Source of the DNA: Amaranthus tricolor
Lineage: Eukaryota > Streptophyta > Magnoliopsida > Caryophyllales > Amaranthaceae
Reading direction: 5' to 3'
Assembly: GCF_026212465.1 (NCBI RefSeq)
Contig: NC_080057.1
Location: forward strand, 20,948,606-21,012,605
DNA: 64,000 nucleotides
This document shows positions 46,141 through 59,600 of this stretch, piece by piece. The notes below the pieces were generated by a model. That model was not told the DNA's origin, did not search any database, and saw nothing but the letters and a program-made list of their open reading frames with translations. How positions within the stretch are numbered: the first letter of the stretch is position 1; each line of letters begins with the position of its first letter. Position numbers and translations under genes: made by a program.

Positions 46141-47694
46141 TAGTTCTAAAGTGGCTTACTGCTTGTAGAAGCTACCGAAGTTTTGGAGGACGACTGAACT
46201 TTTGTTATGTTGGTTGAATGGAGTTTTGAAGGACAGATTATTGGTATGTATCGACAACAATTTTGTACGTTTATACCCAGAGTTATTTTATTAGGCATCA
46301 TGTTCTCGATTCACACTTTTAGGTCGATCAATGTCTATAATTCCCCATTTTTTTAGGACGAGGATAGTCTTTGATTCTTCATCTTTTTTGTAACTTCAAG
46401 TAGATATTTTAGGGTTTCAAATAGTTGAATTGTTATCTTGTATGGCCCTCATCATTGTGCAAATAGCAAATAATTCATCTTGTATAGTGATTGATGTTGG
46501 CTTAATAAACAAGTTTTAATGTCCAATTTACTTTAAATGTCTTTCTCATCCTCATACATCAACTTTTGAGTTACAAGTAATCAGTGCGCTTAGGTTGGAT
46601 TATATTGTAGGGTGGGATTTGATAAATTTTTTTCTATCACAATTTTTCTATAGATCCAAATTGTCAAATATAGTTTAGTATTGTCTATTTAGGCTCGGGG
46701 ATGTTTTGATGAGGACGATCACTAACATTTTTAGCATTTATCTACAATTCACATTGTCTACATATTTTGCTTACATAAAATAAGTGCAGAAGATAAATTA
46801 AAAAGTGTAAAGAACCGGGTGTTTGTAGGATCGATTGATCCCAAGTGATCCTGTAACAGTTCTGACTAAACCTTGATCGATTTTGCTGTAGTAAAGTAAA
46901 TTGCACGAATCGTCAATCAACATGTTATGTTGTGCTCATGCTTGAGCCTTTATTGGCAAGTTGTCAACATGTATCAATGACTCGTTGGTCAAACGATGAT
47001 TCAAAAGGAATACTACAATGCCTCTCCGAACACCCTCTGATGAGTTTTGTTCATTTCTCCCCTTAGCATAGCTAGAAGCTTGTGAGAATAACATTCCATG
47101 AAGATGGCTTATGCACTTAGCTCATATTGCACCTTGAGTCATTGACTCGCATCAAATGCACACTCAAGCTTTCACTTGAGATGTCTGATCATGGAAATCG
47201 ACCTCTCGAACACTCTAACCTCCAACGCTGATTTGCAAGGACAAAATAAAGATAACTGTTGCATATATGGTGGAGCAACAGATCCATGTGCCCACATCTA
47301 CAGGTTACGAACTACTCGACAAATGCCATACGGTGCAAGGTTATTCCACTCTTGTCAAGAAATGGTTATACGTTGTTCAAGATATTCCACACATGTTACC
47401 AATGGATGGTGTTGGGATCAGGCCGCCTTGCAATTTATCTTGCAACAGTAGTACAATGAACAAGTAATCGCAGTAAATTCTATAATCAAGGCGGAAACCT
47501 TCTGTGGGTAATTAATATACAAAAATTACAAGCCTTGATGCACCAGAATAATGCTAGGGTTGAATGAAAATAAAAATTGAAAATAATGAAGGGGAAAACA
47601 GGAAATATATTTCAATAACTATGAACAAAGATCTCTGTAACAAATTCCAGAGGTGCTCTCATTTCCAATGTACATATGAGCAAACATACAGCTG
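46141..47694. other. intergenic DNA and EXO84B 3' region
   Basis: No recognised gene. A stretch at about 46800-47460 has more even base composition and several short open frames, but none shows a known domain or a consistent splice pattern; it may be decayed retrotransposon. The EXO84B 3' UTR should occupy the right-hand few hundred bases. Confidence 0.4.
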
Positions 47695-50600
47695 CTAAGA
47701 GCTCCCATGAGACCTGAATGATGAGACTGACTGAGCAGAGACTGAAGCTGTCGGGCTATTCACTTCACGATCCCCATTGATTTCTCTCGGCTTTCCACTC
47801 AGTGTCTCAATTGCATCTTGACAGATGTCGTTAAACCAGTTATCTTCAGGTAGTATACTGAACACAAGACATTCAGATTAAGGAAAAAAAATCGTGAAAT
47901 CGAATCCAACGTACACAAAGAGGTGACAGAACTCCCAACAATTAGATTTGTAATCTAAAAATTACTATTAGTAGCATTAGTCATTTAAACAGTATAAATT
48001 TTTAGTCGTCACTTTCTTTTAGCATACGGGGGATGGAAGGAGAGGAGGGGGGGGGGGGGGGGGGGGGGGGTGGAGATTACCTATATGGATCTCTGCCTGT
48101 AGCTTGAAATGCTGCAAGTGCTTTAGCTATGATCTCATTGATGACTCGAACTAAGTTACGAGACAAGTAACGACCTTGAGAAGCAAAGAAGATGACAAAT
48201 TTCATATCCAAGTAAATCTGCAATATTCAAAAGGGTGGACAATTGTAATTGCCATACACTCTGTACGAAAATTTAAAAGATCAAATATGCAAAAAGCATG
48301 AGAATACAAAATTACTTTATCAAGCCGAGTAAGCAAGAAATTACACTCGGTGTCCCAAGAAAATTATTAAATTCAAATTAACATTTCGGTTTGACATTAG
48401 ATTGACATGAAAGTGTGATATAGAAAAGGAGGAAGCAGCAAAGTTGAGATCTCATACCTGTTGAAGGGCAAGAGGGCCTAAAGGCTTAGGACCATCCTCA
48501 ATATCATCCCAGAAGCTTTGATCTTGAGACAACCATAAAATGATAGTCTCTGTAAGTTTCATTAACAGCAGCGTAGCAAATCTTTCTTTTCCGACAAACA
48601 TCTCTGCCGCAATACTAGCCATGGTATTAAGTTTGAAGTAAAGTTCCTGAAAAGCAGTTACATCAGTGTATATTGCAGCTCACGTATAATCTTGGCCATC
48701 TCTTTGTAAGTGGGAAAACTCATTCAAGCATGAATCAGCCTTACAAAATCACTCACAAAAAAAAATCTTTCTGGCACATGGAAACATTCAGCAAGCACCA
48801 GCGCTCTTATTATACGCGATATCATAAAATTTCAATACCATTTTGTATGATTCAACAGGCATAACTTAATGCTGAACAACTTAAGCTGGCATAGCTGAAT
48901 TACGGAACTAAATACAAGGGACATGAAATGCGAACGGATTATAATGTGATTATATAAAATATCAACACTTCTCAGCTTTTAGGAAACATAAAAAGTTGGG
49001 CATTAGCCTCAAACAAAAGGCTTTTGATTGAATCATGTTAGAAATTACAAGCATCAAGGACATAAAAAAAGATATCACATGTCATAAAAATTACAACACT
49101 GGAATAAGGTTGATATTTTGTCCAGGTTGTGCACTGATTCACAACGGTGCATGAAAGCAGGGTGTAAACCTAAGCAATGGTGCACTTTAAATGGATGAAC
49201 TTGTTTGTTAGCTGGAATAAGTGATTGTGTACATAGTCGTACTAGGGAAGTTGCCATGCGGACATAGAAGCGATGCAAGATGGAAAGAGCATCTATACTG
49301 TGAAATAAAAATTAGGTCGTTCCTTTACATAACGGCCACCTTATAATGAATTTAAGCTTACCGATCCCCAAAACCTGGTTATTGTGATTTTAAATCATGG
49401 AGTAGCAACCATTCTAAACGTTTATTCTAACACATTTGTCATTATTGGGGTTATTTGGAAAAATAACTTAATTCCAATTTTAACTTATATTGACACAAAT
49501 AGAAGGTTGGATGGTTAAACCATTTAATGTTAGTATTTGGTAAATTAGCTAATTGAAACAACTTGTTCTTATGAATAAGATATTTTTTTCAACGTGTTCA
49601 AATCAACTGGTCAAACTAGTTGATAAATCTTCTGGTCAAATCAGTCACTCCAATTAGTTACTAGCTATCAGCTATCAGTCGTTTGCTTAACACCCTCATT
49701 ATCTTTTTCAAACATGTATTAGGTTCTAAACGGTCAATTATAAGTTATTAATTTAACCATATGTTGTAGAAAACCAGAATTACAATGATAAAATTGAACC
49801 TTTTAAAGTCAACAATTCACATTGCGATGTATGCAAAACGAGTTACAACACCGCGAGATGCTGCATTAGCGGCCGTTAACGCAATTGCGACGACATCCAC
49901 AATTTTCTCTATGATCTATCCACGCGTAGAAGCATAGCGCAAAAATGCGATAATATAACGGTCATGCTTGCGATAATGGGGATTATGCAGAAGCTGTACT
50001 GCCAAATACCAGCCCAAACCATAAAAAATCACTTGGGAACGGCCTACAACATGGTTTTACTAAACCTTTACAATTAGGGTAATACCGGTTCAGTATATTT
50101 GAAAACCTTTGCGATACGGCCAATACAATATTATGTGGCCTTGTTTTTTCACTATACATAGAAGGCAAAACTCAAAAGTGGCAATTCAAGTAGAGCCACG
50201 AGTGTGGACATTGAAGAGTCTACAAGATGTGCGTACAGGAAGAGAAATAATGTCACATGAAGGGTAACACTCTGAAACCCTTCCTAGAAGGTGTGCATTG
50301 CGGTATATTTGATGCATCGATGGGTGGTAGGCCAGGAATCCGAGGGTTGTTGACCCATTGTACCCCGTTTTGTTATTTGGGTGATACAAAAATCTTTCCC
50401 CCAAAAAAAAAATGTCACTAATAAGAAGTGACAGGCTGGAAAATAATAAAAAAGCAATCAATATAGAGAAACTAAAATATATCAACACTTCAATTTAAAA
50501 TAAAATGACATGAGGCAACTATATACTTATCAAACACGCATACTCCACACAGTCACAGCCTCACAGGGGGCAGGAAAACATATATTAAATTAGTAAATTA

Positions 50601-53600
50601 CACAGGGTACTTTGGTTGTATATTATAATGGATTATAGTAAAACGACAATCACGTGCATTTCTATTTATGTGAAGTTGCAAATGATGTTTGTTAACAAGG
50701 ATCAATGAAAACACGCATACTCCACACAGTCACAGCCTCACAGGGGGCAGGAAAACATATATTAAATTAGTAAATTACACAGGGTACTTTGGTGTTATAT
50801 TATAATGGATTATAGTAAAACGACAATCACGTGCATTTCTATTTATGTGAAGTTGCAAATGATGTTTGTTAACAAGGATCAATGAAAACAACTTCTTTGT
50901 TTTTACAAGGGTAATGTCGTATACATCCTACCCCCAACCTCACCTAGGTGAGAGGTACTTAATAGCATTGAGGTAATGGAATGGAGAATTATATAATCAC
51001 CCAAGACAACTGCAACAAAATAGAAAATTACCAAAGGAAGTACCTGGAATATTGGAGAAGGAAACCATTCAATATCTTCCGCACTAGCATCCATATTCAA
51101 GTACATATCTGCTGTAAGATTGCTTGCACCGTCTTCTGTAAAGATTAGATCCAGGGCATGATGCTGACAGAAACTACTTTTGAGTCTATCAACTGAACTC
51201 ACAAGTCTCCTCTTCCATTCTCTGAGCTCAGAATGACGATTTTTTCTATCTGAAATTCTTCTACGAGAATCATCATAATCTGCCTGACTGTTTTGAGAAG
51301 TCATCATGGAAGCACGAGGGAGCAACTCATCAGCCAATAGTGATGCATTTGCCAGCAATGCAATCTGTTGGTATTCATTGTCAGCCATATTAACAATTTT
51401 ATTTCCGGCGCCCTCAAAATTTACTTCTTCTAAAGAATTCGGTAATGCTTTGATGAGCATGTTAACATATGAGTTGAAAACCCGATAAACACCTTCTAAT
51501 GTTTTACTTCCCAGCTGCATACTCTGAAGTGGTCCCACATCCTCAAAGAAGTCCTGCAAGAGGGAGTAATTCATAGTGGTTCAGAGTAGAGCATATTAAT
51601 AAACCCTGTGAATCCTACATAGCTAACAGATCTTATCCAAATCATTCAAAAACTAATGCATATTTTTCTAAAAAAAAGATTTTGGAAACATTTTTGAAAA
51701 ATGGAAAAAACCATCTTACACAAAAATGAGCCACATATAACATACTCCCAGTGTCCCATAAAATTTACTAAATTTCTAATTTTGGCTATGACCCACACTC
51801 TCAATAGTTCTCATCCATACACGTAACTTATCTTTTCATCTCATCCACACATTTCAAATATTTAGCTGCTATTCTACCTAAAGTTAAACAATAAAATTAA
51901 TAAAAGCGACATTATGTACTTGTTGCAAATTCCATGGGATGGAGTAGTATCCTTTAAAAGAAGTCCTGCATGATGTAAAAATTGATAGTGGATTGAGACT
52001 AAATTATTTTAAAGAAACCACAAATCCTACATAGCGAACGAGAGAGGCAAAGAACATCATCAGGACTACAATGACCAAGAACAGACCGTGTCATATTAAT
52101 ACAATCAATGCCAACGCAATGCCAAAGTCTTGATCCAAACAATATGGAATAACAACATGAATCAAATCAAATCAAAGTGAAAGATCATTCTAAACAAGAA
52201 TTATACTTTATTCAACCTATTTAATACTAATCTACAATTAAAAAATCAATTTCAGTGATCATCAACCTATATTCACCTCCTTTCATTCCTATGCATATAC
52301 GCACCAGCTAATCCCTATTCTTAATATCATTTTTCATTCATGATATCCAAAGTAAATTTTGACTTACCTTTTCTTCTTGTAAACTCCTCAAAATTCCAAA
52401 TTCTATTTTTGTAAGAGATGCATTATTTGGTCTACTTTGCACATGAACAACCAACATCAACAACTTTCTCTCAATTTTTCTACAATATTTGTGACTTCAA
52501 AACTCTTTCTTACCTCTACAGTTTGAATTCTATCTTTTGGGTCTATCTACTCATCTACCCATACAGTAGTGTTGGTCTAAAACAATCCGCTCAAATCTGC
52601 CCTTTTAATTTTAGTGATGAACCTTTTCACATAGTATTACATCACAATTCTCCAATAAAACCACTCGCACTAAATCATATGTTTACCATCTTAATTAATA
52701 TAACCTTTTTTATGAAAAACTAAGTCCAGGTACTTAAAACACTCACTTGACAGGAGCTCCTTGGTATCTAACTTTAAAACATCTATGTTACGAATTAGAT
52801 CCTGCATGCCAAAGCAACATACCACATACAACATAGTGTTGGGATGGTTTATCCCACATCGACAAATTAAAGATAGTGTGCACACTTTATAAACTATTGG
52901 AGACCTTCTTCCTATAGCCATATGGTTTTTGGGATAATATATATCTCCTTGGCTTATGAAGTGTGTGTACCTCGTGTCTCCCTGTTAATGTGTTGGCATT
53001 CACAATAAGTCCAGCCTAATTTAACACATAGTTTTAACCCTTTTGACACTAAATGCAACCTCCACATCTATAGCTAGCATTGACAGTGCGAAAATTCGAT
53101 TTCGGTCACGATAGCAATAACACTTACGATATGACTTCCATGATTGTATCAATGTGTATATCGATTTCCATAAACTCAAAATCCTGTACAATATGACTAC
53201 GATTCGATAACTTGGTTTGTACTTCAAATTACTCCTTGTTAAAACAGATTATTGCAAGCAATAAAGGCTTCAAATAAGAACCTTGATGTAGACTAGTCGT
53301 GACTTGGAAACCTTCAATTACTCCACCATTGGTTTGTACTCTTACATATATTGGAACTTCGACGAGACATACCTTTTTTTTGATATAACCCACCAAAGAA
53401 CTACCCTTAATGATTTTCATACATCTTATCTGAGGACCTTACCTAGCTTTGCATGTGCTATGCCTACTATGAAAAGATATTTTCATATCACTAAGAACTC
53501 TGTCATAAGTTGTCATTGGCTCTATTTGCTACATCAACACCAAAACCACTAAATCTATAGTTCACAGAGCCTAACATAAGAGCAAACCAAATCACAACAA

Positions 53601-56600
53601 ATTTCACACATCTTGACCAAATGGCCTTTGCCTTTAGCTCTTGGATGACTGACACAAAATTGCCCCACCAAACACACCACAAAATTTTTAAGTTATTCAC
53701 AAATGCCATGCATAGTAAGCAATTCGATCACCCAAGCCAAAACATGCGTGATCCATCAAAACTAAATTAACTGCAGCAAGTAAACTTCCGTTATCAACTC
53801 AGCTTTAAACACCCAAAAGAGCTTCATGAAAATTAATTAATCTCAAACATTAATTCCTAGATTTACGTGCATCCATTGTATAAGTTAAGAATCAAAATTA
53901 TTTTTGCACGGAAACCTCTTATTTTTAGGATATTGTAGTTCAAGAGAATAGAACAAAAGATTCTCCCAAAATGATGCTTAAACTTGGAAAGATATTTTCC
54001 ACAAGCAATAGATATAGATTAGTTATTTTTCATAAACAAGTAAATCAAACTGAACACGTAGTCTTTGGAACATTTAAAAAATAAAATAAGATTATTTTCT
54101 ACCCTACATACTTTTCAATAATATGGAAACAACTATGTTGTGCTTAAAATAATTTTGTTATTGAGATTTCATTTCACAATGTCTAGACATACAAGTAAAT
54201 AACAAAAGCAAATAAACAAAAACATAAGTGAAATGCAACAAACAAATTCTAATAACATGTACCTTATTTCGATGGGACCAAAGATGTGTAGTTCTTTAAT
54301 TTCAATTATAATTTTATAATAAACTTTATTAAAATGACCCAATATATCATGTAGACTTTATATTTACGTGTACTTGCAGATAAAGTTTGCTATCAAGGAT
54401 CAATCACAAACAAGCTCTTTGTTACTACTAACAAGCATGGAGCAAAAATGCAGTGATGATCACGGTGATGCGATAACGGGACCGAAATCATGAGATATCC
54501 CTTGAACGGTCAAATATGATTTTTTACACCTTGACTGGGTAAAGCAGTTCGTTAAATTTGAAAACCTTTTTAACGTGACCTTATTTTTGCATAATGCTAA
54601 CGAAGTTAACGTTGCATACATCCAACCCCAATTAATGAAATCTTGTTGTGGCCACATACATGAACATCCAAGCAGAACAAAAACATAACAATAATTGATA
54701 TTAATGTTATATCTCACTCTAATTATCTGGATCAAACACCAATTAATAGAAACCTATTGTAAAATACGTTGTGTGATAAGGAAAACAAAGAAAATCTATA
54801 TAGCAATCATGAAAGGGTTGTGGCTACTTAAAATTCATGTTTTCCTTCGCAGATGTACCCTTGGGATGGTTCAAGCACACACTGTTTCCCTTGCACATGC
54901 ATTCAAAATTGTTATTAACAGACCTATATTACTCTTTGATACATATTAGTTTACAAAATAATGATGGCGACCAATAGTTAAGAAAGCTTTTGGGATGAGC
55001 CATTCAAATTTGTAAAATAGCATAAAGACTTTATTGGGGGATAATGTAATTTTTTATTTAATGAGAGAAAAAAGCAAAGGTGAATCCCAAAGGCGGTGAA
55101 GATGCCAAATAAATGTTAGGCTCGTACCTAAAGAGTCAAAGAAGAATTGGACGTATAGGTTGATGTTAAAGTACATCTTCTATAAATAGTTGATGTATTC
55201 TTCATTTGAAGATATGTTGAGTTGAATAAAAATCTTTTCTTAGTGAAAAACCTTTCGAGCAAACTGTGAGGCTCAAAACAATCAAGTCATTTGTGTGATA
55301 TCTTGAGGTGTTTTAAGGCTTGTGTCGAAGTGTGACTTTCAAAGGTTCTTAAAAATTTCACTGCGGGTGTCAAAAGAAGTAGTGGTTAATTTTCTTTCAA
55401 AGCTATCCTATCCTATCATTTCATCATTTTGTGTCTGAGATCTTTTCAAGCTAGATCCTTATACCCCCCCCCCCCCCCCCTTCATATCATATAATCCAAA
55501 GTGAGGTGCGTAGAAATCCACGAAATGATGTTTAAGGATGTTGATTCATAGAACATCATTAGAAATCCATCCTGGGTACCAAGTTTTTGTTCATGCAAAC
55601 GGTAAAGACAGGAGCGACTTTTTCCTTAAAATAATAACATCCGCTACTTCAAGGTGCATATAAGTTACACGCTCTTTTTTGTTTTATGCTTTTGAGTTTG
55701 TATCTTCTTCTAGGAAAAGCTAGTATTTCACTTACAAAAATGTGCTCTTGTTTATCTAAAATTTTAGGAAATTCACAAATTCACATTCTCTTTCTACATT
55801 TCTCGATCAAACATAAGTTATCACTATTAAACCTATTAGTATCAATGCCAAACACGAACAATATAACATAAGCTGTCCACAAAAAAAAAAAAAAAAAGAG
55901 TAAGCACACAATGAAATTTTGATGCATACTATCCCCAAGCTACTTTCCAGTGTAAAATAAATAGGACACCAAGGAGTGACTATGAAATTCTTAAGAGAAC
56001 CCAAACGTAAGGCTCCAGCTTTTCCATAAGAGAGGTAGAGAAGAAAAGTATGAGTTTGACATGGTATACTCATCATCCATCCATTTCAACAAAATTCAAA
56101 CAGAAAAAATCACTCACCTGGACCATCAAGATGAACCGATGAGCACTACTTGTAAGCTTGTACTGGTATCCTGCCATGCTAGCAACGGAAGTGCTCAAAG
56201 TCCTCCCAGACTGGCGAGTAACACTTGGTGGAAGGGTCAAAACCCAATCATCAGCAGCCACTAAAGCAGCAGTACTCTCCTCTATCCTTTTAAAGTTTGC
56301 ATCCACTGCTTGTTCAACACTAGGTCTAAAGAGTTTAACTAGTGTTGGACAAAGTGAAAGACCACGACCTTCTAATAACGAACAATGGCCTAAAGCTATC
56401 TGAACACACTCAGCAGCTGCTCTGAGACCTCCTGCTGCTGCCGAAGAAGCTAGTGCATGCCTTTTCACAAGTTGAGCAAACGCTTCTATTTGCTGTGTAG
56501 CCCATGTTATCAATTCAGACGTGTAAGCTGGTTCGTTACCAAAAATAGTCAAAGAATCACTGGCTGCCTGAGCAATAGCAGAAAAAACCAGCTGAGAAAG

Positions 56601-59600
56601 AGCAGCAGTGTAGGCTCCTCCGTAAGAGCTACTTGATGGACGAATATTTTGCATGTTATACTGGTATCTTTGTAAATGTGCACTCAGAAGTAAAGTGTGA
56701 GCACGGGGACCATCACCAAGTTTTTTAAGAGCAGATATTGCAGCACGAAGCTCAGTACCACGAGTTGTAGGCTGGCAAGCAGCTTCGGCTAGCTGATCAG
56801 CCATTTTCTGTCTTCGTTCTTTAACTGCTGTTTCAAGGGACGAGATCACATCCGGGCTGAGTGTTTTTGTTTCCTTGGCTTCAGAAGCTACACGTTCTCC
56901 TTCATTGAGAGCTGTCAATGCTTCATCCACTCTTCTTTCTGCTAACAACACATCAAGGTGATCAGGAAATTCAACCAACCACTTCTCCAGGTCAGAAGGT
57001 TCCTTTTCCTCACTATTACTCATGCCATTCATGACAGACCCTTCAGTAATATTTACTGTTGATGATTCCATGTGAACACCTTCAGCAAGTCCATGTATAA
57101 GTGCTGCTTGAGTGGTTAGAAGGTTTCTGATGGAAAGAAGTTCGCCTTCTAGATCTGATATTTCTTTTGATGTGCTGCATTACAAACATTCAGCTGTTAA
57201 AAATACCAAGACAAACTGGAATTAAAAGTTCTAGATCTTTCTTCAGAAAAATATACAGGCCAAGAGTATCGAAGCTATGTTGGTTTAGTTCCATTATGTA
57301 TAAACAGAAAGGAGATATAGTTGAGAAGAATAATCAAAAAGAAGTCTTCTAGCTCAAACACCTAACTACACACATTATGCAGTGAGAATGGTTTTTCTCC
57401 AAGAATTGACTCCAATTTAAAGAGAATATATCATGGTTTCTCAGTTATAAAGTTCTAAAAATAATCATGTCACAAGCCACAAAGTAGGCTATGACCCGTT
57501 TACTCTCACATCCATTTTTCCTGTTATGGTTTGAGAAATGATTCGATTATTCGTTGAATCCAATCCTAAATTTTTCAAGAATGTTCATAAAGACATAAAC
57601 ACCGACCACAAAAGCCTAAATTATTTCAATGTACTTTCTAAAAAGAAAGTCTTTAATATTAGTCTCTCATCTTCCTATGCCAGTTTTCTTATTCCTCCTT
57701 TACTCCCCATTTAGAAAATGAAAGGTGCATGCACCATCGAATAAAAACAAGGCCACATCACATCGCATCGGCCGCGTTGTAAAGGTTTTCAAAATAAACG
57801 AATCGACTTTTCTAGTGTTGTAAAGGTGTAAAAAAACCGCGTTTTGGGCCACATCAAGGGATATCTTATGGTTTCAACCGATATTTAGGCGATATAATAA
57901 ACGCATTACTCTCGTTACCGCATCAGCGTTCCGTTATCCCGATCGCGACCGTTACTGCATTTTTACACTATGGTGTGCACCAAACTGCTACCACAGCACA
58001 GAAACCAAAACTCATGTGTGATGAAGGAAGGTCATATTAATCTAGATGTTGTACATTTGCAGTTCAATAAAAATTGTAAAAAGGAATTGAGCACAAATGT
58101 ACCTACTAGAAGACAAAACAGGAGATACAGAAGTAGAAACATTTTTATTCGTTGTCGGCACTACTGAAAAGTCCAGTGTCAATTCAATAGTAATTCAGAC
58201 AAATAAATTGAATACAATGGGGAACTTCTGGGTTGAAAAAGTAGCAAAGATAACAGCCAGTGACACAGAGCAATGCATCATAAAGTAACAGCCAGCCATA
58301 AGATCCCTTACCGTATAAAGGCTGTGTAGTTCGCATAAACACTTCTTCGCATTTCCTCAGCAGATGCCTTCTTTAGATCCAGTAAATATGAGCATAAATG
58401 CTTAATTTCCTGTGTCAAAAACACATAATGTGTAAGCGTCCTCAAATCTCATGATCATATAGGTTCAGCCTTCTCATTCGTCTAACCTTAAAATAAACTC
58501 ATCTCATCTTCCTTTGTAATAGCTTTCAATTGATGAAGCACATGCTTCCCTACTTCAACATCAAAGGAGAAGAGATGAATGTGTTTTGAGTGTAATTATG
58601 CTTTGTTGATAAAGAATCACCATGACAAAGTATAAGTAGGGAAGCATGTGTTTTGATGTAGAAGAGCTAACTCTAGATTTAAGATTGGCGTGGACTCACT
58701 ACAATAAGAAACTAAAGTCTTCTAAGGTCACAAGTGTGCCGGCAGCACACTAAGCATAGAAATTTTCTCACTTGTATTCTCATCTAAGAATATTAGATAA
58801 GACAAGGGTAAACCAAAGGTTTGTGTTCATACAATTTTCAACTAGTCTTGCATACTAGGCTAGTGTACACATTAATAGAATAACAAGAAAACACAAAGAC
58901 ATAAAGCAACTTTAAACATACATGTGAAACTTCTTTGGAGGGAAGTTATGTAGCTCCTGCTTTACTAGTCCAACATGAGGGAGTTGAACTTGCAGATTCC
59001 GTGAACTCCTTGACCAACTCTTTAAGGAGGGAGCTAATAATTCGAAATTATTGCACATAAGTAACTACAATCTTGGTGGGAAAAGAATTCGGAACTTTGT
59101 AACTCCTTACACGTCCATGGGTGGTTTTCTTTTATGAGATAACTTCTTTGCTTTGTGCAACCACATTCACATGTGATTTCCTCTTGCGTGGCTTCCTTTT
59201 CTTTGTCATGTAGGTTAAAGCATTACATTACATAATGTTATAGCAAGTGTCAAATCACCCAATGTCGGAGGTAATTTTCATCACATTGTTTCTCATTGAA
59301 TGGCATACACCATGATGAGAATGATGGGAATACAAGATGAAAAGAGTTGCATGAAGTTGGTGATTCAAGAAAGCAAAGAGGGTGTTGCAACACAACCGCC
59401 TTGAACAAGGCGTTGAATGCCTTCTACAAGGCAGCATGGAGCAGCAAACATGATGCAGTGTGCTCGAACGAGCACTTGAAGTGTTAGAACGAACACATGC
59501 TAATGCGTTTTTTTATTTTGGTCGCAAGGCTTAGGACAATTCATGTCTTTTGCAAGAGTTCTTTTACTAATATTGTGGGCTATATAAAGGGCCTAAGCCC

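Noticed and set aside
47176..47467. Three overlapping open frames near the EXO84B 3' end
   Set aside because: No known domain in any frame, all overlapping, probably decayed retrotransposon or UTR.
45302..47600. Search for the missing TOM40 exons downstream of the Copia element
   Set aside because: No segment reads like the TOM40 beta-barrel region on the + strand, so the exon at 39002 was left as an orphan.
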